Source: Scatomorpha sp036653715
GTDB lineage: Bacteria; Bacillota; Clostridia; Oscillospirales; Oscillospiraceae
Assembly (NCBI GenBank): GCA_036653715.1
Contig: JAVVTL010000015.1
Location: forward strand, 1 to 29,003
Direction: 5' to 3'
Length of the DNA: 29,003 bases
Position numbers and translations under genes: made by a program. A model generated the notes under the pieces. The model worked only from the letters and a program-made list of their open reading frames with translations. It ran no database searches and had not been told where the DNA came from. Shown here in pieces: positions 24,377-29,003 of the stretch (positions are counted from its first letter, which is position 1; the number at the start of each line of letters is the position of its first letter).

Positions 24377-25630
24377 ATGAAAAACAAAAAGGTAACGTCA
24401 GCCATCTGCATCGTTTTGGCGGTTCTGATGGCACTCACCCTTATAGTATCCGTTTTGGGCAGCACTGCGGCGTATGCCGTCAATCAGTCCCAAATAGACG
24501 CGCTCGAGGACCAAAAAAAGGACCTCAAGTCCAAGCGCGAGGAGATGCAGACAAGCATCGACGACCTCAAGGATCAGAAGGCGGATGTGCTCCAAAAAAA
24601 GCAGGCGCTGGATGAGCAGAATGAAGTCGCTCGCCAGGAAATCGAGCTTATAAACGAGCAAATCGGCCTCTATACCCAGCTCATCGAGGAGAAGGCCAAG
24701 GAGGTCGAGGAAGCCAAGGCGCTTGAGGAGACGCAGTACGAGGCGTACCGCACCCACATCCGCGCCATGGAGGAAAACGGCAAATATACATATCTCGCTC
24801 TTATTTTCAGCTCAAAGAGCCTGTCACAGCTCATGTCAAACATCGACATGGTTGGCGAGATAATGGGCGCGGACAAGCGCCTCTACGACCAATATACCGC
24901 CGCGCGTGAGAACACCGAGCGCGTCAAGGCAGAATATGAGGCCACCCTCAAGGAGCTTACCGAAAAGCAGGATGAGCTTGAGACCGAGAAAAAGGCGCTC
25001 GAGACTCAGATTGCCGCAGCGGTCAAGGTCATAACAGACCTCGAGGCGGATATTGAGGAATACACCAAGGAATTTGACAAGAACGCGGCAGCGGAAGCGG
25101 CGCTCGCCTCCCAAATCAACACCCTGACCGCCCAAATGAAAAAGGAAGAGGAGGAAGCAAGAAAAGCCGCCGAGGCAGCAAACAAGCCCTATGACGGCGC
25201 AGGCTCCACCTCAACGGGCAACTACACCTGGCCATGCCCGTCCTCGACCTATGTCACAAGCGGCTACGGTTGGAGAATCCACCCCCTGTTCGGCACCAAG
25301 CGCTTCCACAACGGAATTGATGTTTCCGCGAATTCCGGTTCCTCGGTCGTGGCGGCGGACGGCGGCACGGTCTCCATTGCGGAGTACAACTCCTCTGCCG
25401 GCAACTATATTGTCCTCTATCACGCCGGCGGCACCACCACCACCTATATGCACATGAGCAGCCTTGCCGTCGCCGCGGGGGACACAGTGAGCAAGGGCGA
25501 CACCATCGGCTATGTCGGCTCCACAGGCTGGTCCACAGGCCCGCATCTCCACTTCGAGATTGCCCTGAACGGCAGCCGCGTGAACCCGCTCAACTACTTC
25601 ACAAACTACACCATGTCATCCGACGCGTAA
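24377..25630 (+). CDS. Secreted coiled-coil M23 peptidase, probable FtsEX partner (EnvC/PcsB-like role)
   Basis: A 417-residue exported protein that probably cuts peptidoglycan cross-bridges at the division site under FtsEX control. A signal peptide (about 1-34) has a likely cleavage after AYA. Residues about 36-250 form a long heptad-rich coiled coil, as in EnvC and PcsB. An Ala/Glu linker and a Ser/Thr-rich stretch lead to the M23 domain (about 290-405). All expected zinc and catalytic residues are present: H311 and D315 in HNGID, H359 in YMHM, and H390 and H392 in HLHFE. So, unlike E. coli EnvC, whose LytM domain is degenerate, this should itself be an active endopeptidase. GGGAGGCG precedes the start, 19 bases after ftsX. 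Confidence 0.9.
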   Translation: MKNKKVTSAICIVLAVLMALTLIVSVLGSTAAYAVNQSQIDALEDQKKDLKSKREEMQTSIDDLKDQKADVLQKKQALDEQNEVARQEIELINEQIGLYTQLIEEKAKEVEEAKALEETQYEAYRTHIRAMEENGKYTYLALIFSSKSLSQLMSNIDMVGEIMGADKRLYDQYTAARENTERVKAEYEATLKELTEKQDELETEKKALETQIAAAVKVITDLEADIEEYTKEFDKNAAAEAALASQINTLTAQMKKEEEEARKAAEAANKPYDGAGSTSTGNYTWPCPSSTYVTSGYGWRIHPLFGTKRFHNGIDVSANSGSSVVAADGGTVSIAEYNSSAGNYIVLYHAGGTTTTYMHMSSLAVAAGDTVSKGDTIGYVGSTGWSTGPHLHFEIALNGSRVNPLNYFTNYTMSSDA

Positions 25631-25644
25631 GCGCAAATAGTTCG

Positions 25645-25666
25645 GGGCGGCCCCATCGGGCCGCCC
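25645..25666 (+). terminator. GC-rich hairpin after the M23 gene, weak terminator
   Basis: GGGCGGCCC (25645-25653) pairs perfectly with GGGCCGCCC (25658-25666) over CATC. Only TCGGTTTG follows, so termination is likely partial. It probably reduces rather than abolishes readthrough into the S41 peptidase gene. Confidence 0.55.
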
Positions 25667-25709
25667 TCGGTTTGCCGAATAACCCTTATTCCACGAGACA
25701 CCTCAACAC

Positions 25710-25725
25710 TTTGCATACATGCAAA
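25710..25725 (+). repeat. Palindrome upstream of the S41 peptidase gene
   Basis: TTTGCAT-AC-ATGCAAA is a perfect 7+2+7 palindrome, 24 bases before the start codon. Its half-site resembles the TTTGCACA half-sites at the CdaR-type promoter. It may be an operator. No convincing promoter was found in this 118-base gap. Confidence 0.4.
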
Positions 25726-25748
25726 AATACTTCCGGCGGTGATGACCA

Positions 25749-26939
25749 TTGAAGGATAAAATCAAAAATGCGCTGCAGTCATTTTTCGGCATAAAAATAC
25801 GCTTCTGGGCGGTCATAATGGCATGCGTGCTGTTCTGCGGCCTCGGCTGGGGGATTAACGCCCGCAGCCAAACCCGTCGCTTCGGCGGCAGGGAGGGCTA
25901 CGCCGCCGCACAGAAGTATCTTGAGGTCAAAAAAATCCTCAGCGACAACTTTGTCGGCGAGGAGGACGAGCAGGCCATGTCCGACGCCGCCTGCGCCGCC
26001 ATGGTCAAAGCCCTTGGCGACCGCTGGAGCTACTACATGTCCCCCTCGGAATACGAGAGCTATAAGCTCTATTCCGCGAACCAATACGAGGGCATAGGCG
26101 TCACCATAACGGTGGACGAGGCCTCCGGCGGGTTTGCGATAACCGCGGTGGAGCCCGGTTCCCCCGCAGAGAGCGCAGAGCTCGCCGTGGGCGACATCAT
26201 CACGGCGGTGGATGCCGAGCCGCTCTCCGGCAAGACAGTCACCGAGGTGCGCACCCTCATACGCTCGCATATGGACGAGACGGTCACACTCACCGTAAAG
26301 GGCGCGAACGTCACGGGAGACGTCAAGGTCGACTGCACTGTCATATATAAGCAACCCGTGACATATAAGCTCACAGACGATAAAGTCGGCTATATCCGCA
26401 TCCAAAACTTCGACGCGGGCGCGGGCGAAAAGGCCGTAGCCGCAGTGGACGAGCTGCTCGCCAAGGGCGCAGTCGCCATGGTGTTTGATGTGCGCACAAA
26501 CCCGGGCGGTATGCTTTCGGAGCTTATAAAAATCCTTGACCACCTCCTGCCCGAGGGTGACATTTTCGTCTCGGTGAACGAGGCGGGCGAGGAGACGGTC
26601 ACAAAGAGCGACAATGTCTGCATAGACGTGCCGATGGCGGTCTTGGTGGATAAAAACACCTATTCCGCCGCAGAGTTCTTTGCCGCCGCGCTCAAGGAAT
26701 ACAATTGGGCGACGGTCGTGGGTGAGCAGACCACCGGCAAGGCGCGCAGTCAAGTCACCTTTGAGCTGCCCGACGGCAGTGCCGTTCACCTCTCAAACAA
26801 CAAATATCTCACGCCGGACAGAGTCGATTTGGCACTCGTGGGCGGGCTGACGCCGGACATTTTAGCGGCGACCGCCGCCACGGCGGAGAAGGATGAAGCG
26901 CTGACCTCCGCAGTGAATGCGGTGCTCGGAAAGAGTTGA
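25749..26939 (+). CDS. S41 C-terminal processing peptidase with PDZ domain
   Basis: A membrane-anchored serine protease of the CtpA/CtpB/Prc family, acting outside the membrane on tails of secreted or cell-wall proteins; peptidoglycan hydrolases are a frequent target in other bacteria. The 396 residues have one membrane segment (about 15-35), a PDZ domain (about 112-195, from EGIGVTITVDEA to the GDVKVDC strand), and the protease core. Catalytic S306 in TYSAAEFF and K331 in TTGKARSQ are 25 apart, the classic Ser-Lys dyad spacing. The start is a TTG with GGTGAT at 25738-25743, partly overlapped by a five-codon ATG frame. Its position after ftsEX and the M23 gene suggests a shared role in wall remodelling. 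Confidence 0.92.
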   Translation: MKDKIKNALQSFFGIKIRFWAVIMACVLFCGLGWGINARSQTRRFGGREGYAAAQKYLEVKKILSDNFVGEEDEQAMSDAACAAMVKALGDRWSYYMSPSEYESYKLYSANQYEGIGVTITVDEASGGFAITAVEPGSPAESAELAVGDIITAVDAEPLSGKTVTEVRTLIRSHMDETVTLTVKGANVTGDVKVDCTVIYKQPVTYKLTDDKVGYIRIQNFDAGAGEKAVAAVDELLAKGAVAMVFDVRTNPGGMLSELIKILDHLLPEGDIFVSVNEAGEETVTKSDNVCIDVPMAVLVDKNTYSAAEFFAAALKEYNWATVVGEQTTGKARSQVTFELPDGSAVHLSNNKYLTPDRVDLALVGGLTPDILAATAATAEKDEALTSAVNAVLGKS

Positions 26940-26964
26940 CAGCGCGGGAAATTATCTCTATAAT
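26936..26964 (+). promoter_or_regulatory. Perfect consensus promoter of greA-lysS
   Basis: TTGACA (26936-26941), 17 bases, TATAAT (26959-26964): all twelve positions match. The -35 element contains the TGA stop codon of the upstream peptidase gene. The start is predicted near 26971, and the leader of about 40 bases ends with AAAAGGAGA. Confidence 0.92.
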
Positions 26965-27010
26965 ACAATGAACACTTTTATTAAATGTATACATCGAAAA
27001 GGAGATCGCC

Positions 27011-27493
27011 ATGGCTGCTGAAAATAAGTACAAAATGAGTCAGGAGCGCCTGGACGCGCTCAAGGACGAGCTTTATTACCTTGAGACAGTCAGGGAAAAA
27101 GAGGTATCCGAGCTTATAAAGGAGGCGCGCTCCTTCGGCGACCTGTCCGAGAACAGCGAATACGACGAGGCCAAAACAGAGCAGGGCAAGCTCTACTCAA
27201 AAATCGCGGAGCTTAACGCTCTCATAGATAACGCCGAGATTATCGAAAAGGTCGAGGCCGCGCATGACGCCGTCGCCATCGGCAGCACCGTCCGCCTGCG
27301 TGACGAATCCGACGCCTTTGAAGAAGAATTCAAAATCGTAGGCTCTCAGGAGGCCAACCCCATCGCAGGCCGCGTGTCCGACGAAAGCCCGCTCGGCCGC
27401 GCACTTCTCACCAAGCGCGAGGGCGACGTCATCGCCGTGGAGGCGCCCATAGGCACCACAAAATACAAAATACTTTCTGTAAAGAACGTGTAA
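27011..27493 (+). CDS. greA: Transcription elongation factor GreA
   Basis: GreA enters the RNA polymerase secondary channel and triggers cleavage of backtracked RNA. The 160 residues have the N-terminal coiled coil (about 8-78). Its tip, FGDLSENSEYDEAK, places the acidic D44 and E47 where E. coli has D41 and E44. The C-terminal globular domain ends at GDVIAVEAPIGTTKYKILSV. The site AAAAGGAGATC lies upstream of ATG 27011. lysS follows after 12 bases, a pairing commonly seen in Clostridia. Transcription comes from the perfect promoter directly upstream. Confidence 0.97.
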   Translation: MAAENKYKMSQERLDALKDELYYLETVREKEVSELIKEARSFGDLSENSEYDEAKTEQGKLYSKIAELNALIDNAEIIEKVEAAHDAVAIGSTVRLRDESDAFEEEFKIVGSQEANPIAGRVSDESPLGRALLTKREGDVIAVEAPIGTTKYKILSVKNV

Positions 27494-27505
27494 TCGGAGA
27501 TATAA

Positions 27506-29003
27506 ATGAGCCAGGAAAATATAAGCGACAGGTCGGAGGAGCAGGAGCTTTCCGAGATACTTCAAATCAGACGCGACAAGCTCGCCGCCATGAGGGACGA
27601 GGGGCAGGACCCCTATGCCGTCACAAGCTATGCCCGCACCGCCTATTCCGCCGAGATAAAAGCGGATTTTGACGCCTTCGAAAACCGCGACGTCGCCGTC
27701 TGCGGCAGAGTCATGGCAAAGCGCGGCATGGGCAAGGCAATCTTCGCCGATATAGCCGACGACCGTGGCCGTCTCCAAATATATCTGCGGCTGGACGACG
27801 TGGGCGCAGAGACCTTCGCCATGTTCCGCAAGGTCGATATAGGCGATATAGTCGGCGCCGCCGGCTTTGTCTTCAAGACCAAAATGGGCGAAATATCCGT
27901 CCACTGCAAATCCGCCGTGCTGCTCTCCAAGTCCCTTCGCCCCCTGCCGGAGAAATTCCACGGCCTCACCGACCGCGAGACGCGCTACCGCCAGCGCTAC
28001 CTCGACCTCATCATGAACCCCGAGGTCAGGCGCGCTTTCGAAATACGCAGCCGCTTCATCTCCCTCACCCGCCGCTACCTCGACGAGCGCGGCTACATGG
28101 AGGTCGAGACACCGGTGCTGAACGCAATCTCCGGCGGCGCGACGGCAAGACCCTTCATAACCCACCACAACAGCCTCGACATCGACATGTTCCTCCGCAT
28201 AGCCACCGAGCTTAACCTCAAAAGGCTCATCGTCGGCGGCATAGAGCGCGTGTACGAAATCGGCAGAATTTTCCGCAACGAGGGCATGGACACGAAGCAT
28301 AACCCCGAGTTCACGACCATCGAGCTTTACGAGGCATATACCGACTTCCACGGCATGATGGAAATCGCCGAGGGCATAATCTCCGAGGCCGCGCGGGACA
28401 TCTGCGGCGGCTACGAGCAGGAGTGGCTCGGCAAGGCGATAAATCTTGCTCCCGGCTGGGAGCGCCTCACCATGGCGGACGCGGTCAAAAAATTCACCGG
28501 TGCGGACTTTATGGCGACGCCGGACACCGCAGAGGCGGTCGCGCTTGCCAAGAGCATCGGCGTGGATATGGGCAAGGTCGAGCAGACCTGGGGCAACGCC
28601 CTCTATGAGAGCTTTGACCAAAAGGTCGAGGACGAGCTGATACAGCCGACCTTCATCACCATGTACCCGGTCGAGGTATCCCCGCTCACCAAGCGTTCGC
28701 CCGCAGACCCGCGTCTCACCGAGCGCTTTGAGCTTTTCATCTGCGGCTGTGAGCTGGCAAACGCCTTCTCGGAGCTGAACGACCCGATAGACCAGCGCGA
28801 GCGCTTCATGAAGCAGGCCGAGCTGCGCGAAAAGGGCGACGACGAGGCCGGCATGATGGACGACGATTTTGTCACCGCCCTCGAATACGGCATGCCCCCC
28901 ACGGGCGGCATGGGCATCGGCATCGACAGAGCCGTAATGCTCCTCACAAACAGCTCCTCCATCCGCGACGTCATCCTCTTTCCCACCATGAAGCCCACCG
29001 AAT
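27506..29003 (+). CDS. lysS: Lysyl-tRNA synthetase, class II (partial, 3' end outside window)
   Basis: It charges tRNA-Lys with lysine. The open frame from ATG 27506 runs past the window end (about 499 codons seen), so only the last few residues are likely missing. An N-terminal anticodon-binding OB-fold (about 55-150, with VAVCGRVMAKRGMGKAIFADIAD) is followed by the class II catalytic core. Motif 2 FRNEG is at 256-260, followed by HNPEFTTIELYEAY. Motif 3, GIGIDR, is at 470-475. The HGLTDRETRYRQRYLDLI segment is diagnostic of LysS. The site GGAGA (27496-27500) lies five bases before the ATG. It is co-transcribed with greA. Confidence 0.96.
   Translation, partial: MSQENISDRSEEQELSEILQIRRDKLAAMRDEGQDPYAVTSYARTAYSAEIKADFDAFENRDVAVCGRVMAKRGMGKAIFADIADDRGRLQIYLRLDDVGAETFAMFRKVDIGDIVGAAGFVFKTKMGEISVHCKSAVLLSKSLRPLPEKFHGLTDRETRYRQRYLDLIMNPEVRRAFEIRSRFISLTRRYLDERGYMEVETPVLNAISGGATARPFITHHNSLDIDMFLRIATELNLKRLIVGGIERVYEIGRIFRNEGMDTKHNPEFTTIELYEAYTDFHGMMEIAEGIISEAARDICGGYEQEWLGKAINLAPGWERLTMADAVKKFTGADFMATPDTAEAVALAKSIGVDMGKVEQTWGNALYESFDQKVEDELIQPTFITMYPVEVSPLTKRSPADPRLTERFELFICGCELANAFSELNDPIDQRERFMKQAELREKGDDEAGMMDDDFVTALEYGMPPTGGMGIGIDRAVMLLTNSSSIRDVILFPTMKPTE

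Noticed and set aside
27197..28621. 474-codon open frame on the minus strand under greA and lysS
   Set aside because: It crosses two clear plus-strand genes and has no protein features of its own.
1..29003. CRISPR arrays, insertion sequences, tRNA or rRNA genes, phage or defence genes
   Set aside because: Looked for direct repeats, transposase motifs, tRNA-like cloverleafs and ribosomal RNA signatures; none was seen.

Overview
The window is core chromosome of a GC-rich member of the Clostridia (Bacillota), most likely an Oscillospirales/Ruminococcaceae-type anaerobe. This lineage call is an inference from Gram-positive promoter and Shine-Dalgarno style, the GGNGT-type phosphofructokinase, a DUF4830 protein, the acidic RpoB tail, and a greA-lysS pair. 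No phage, insertion sequence, CRISPR array, tRNA or rRNA was recognised, and no intergenic gap exceeds 300 bases. Several very long antisense reading frames under rpoB, rpoC and lysS are shadows of GC-rich codon use.

Layout. (1) 1-1210: a single-gene phosphofructokinase unit with consensus promoter and terminator. (2) 1222-3212: a self-contained YtrA-type GntR regulator, ABC ATPase and ABC-2 permease operon, with an inverted repeat on its own promoter. (3) 3255-6540: a monocistronic membrane-bound diguanylate cyclase with many sensor domains. (4) 6585-7796, minus strand: a polytopic GT-C-type glycosyltransferase whose leader holds an intrinsic-terminator-like hairpin. (5) 7885-20237: the transcription/translation block rpoB-rpoC, then rpsL-rpsG-fusA-tuf. 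Each part has its own extended -10 promoter, and the block ends in a bidirectional terminator. rpoB is not preceded by rplKAJL as it usually is. (6) 20277-21500: divergent DUF4830 and RsuA-type pseudouridine synthase genes; the latter appears to be transcribed from its own start codon (leaderless). (7) 21569-26939: a CdaR/PucR-type regulator followed closely by ftsE, ftsX, a secreted coiled-coil M23 peptidase and an S41 C-terminal processing peptidase, which together look like a septal cell-wall remodelling cluster. (8) 26936-end: greA and lysS from a perfect consensus promoter; lysS runs off the window.

How the genes work together. Blocks 5 and 8 make and run RNA polymerase and the ribosome. 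Block 7 couples an ATP-driven membrane machine (FtsEX) to a peptidoglycan hydrolase. Block 2 is probably a ligand-induced exporter. The genes belong to known families. The most interesting signals are regulatory: a folded 156-base rpsL-rpsG intercistronic RNA that may be an S7 autoregulatory site resembling 16S rRNA, the leaderless rsuA-type start, the attenuator-like hairpin before the glycosyltransferase, and the paired inverted repeats around the ftsEX cluster.
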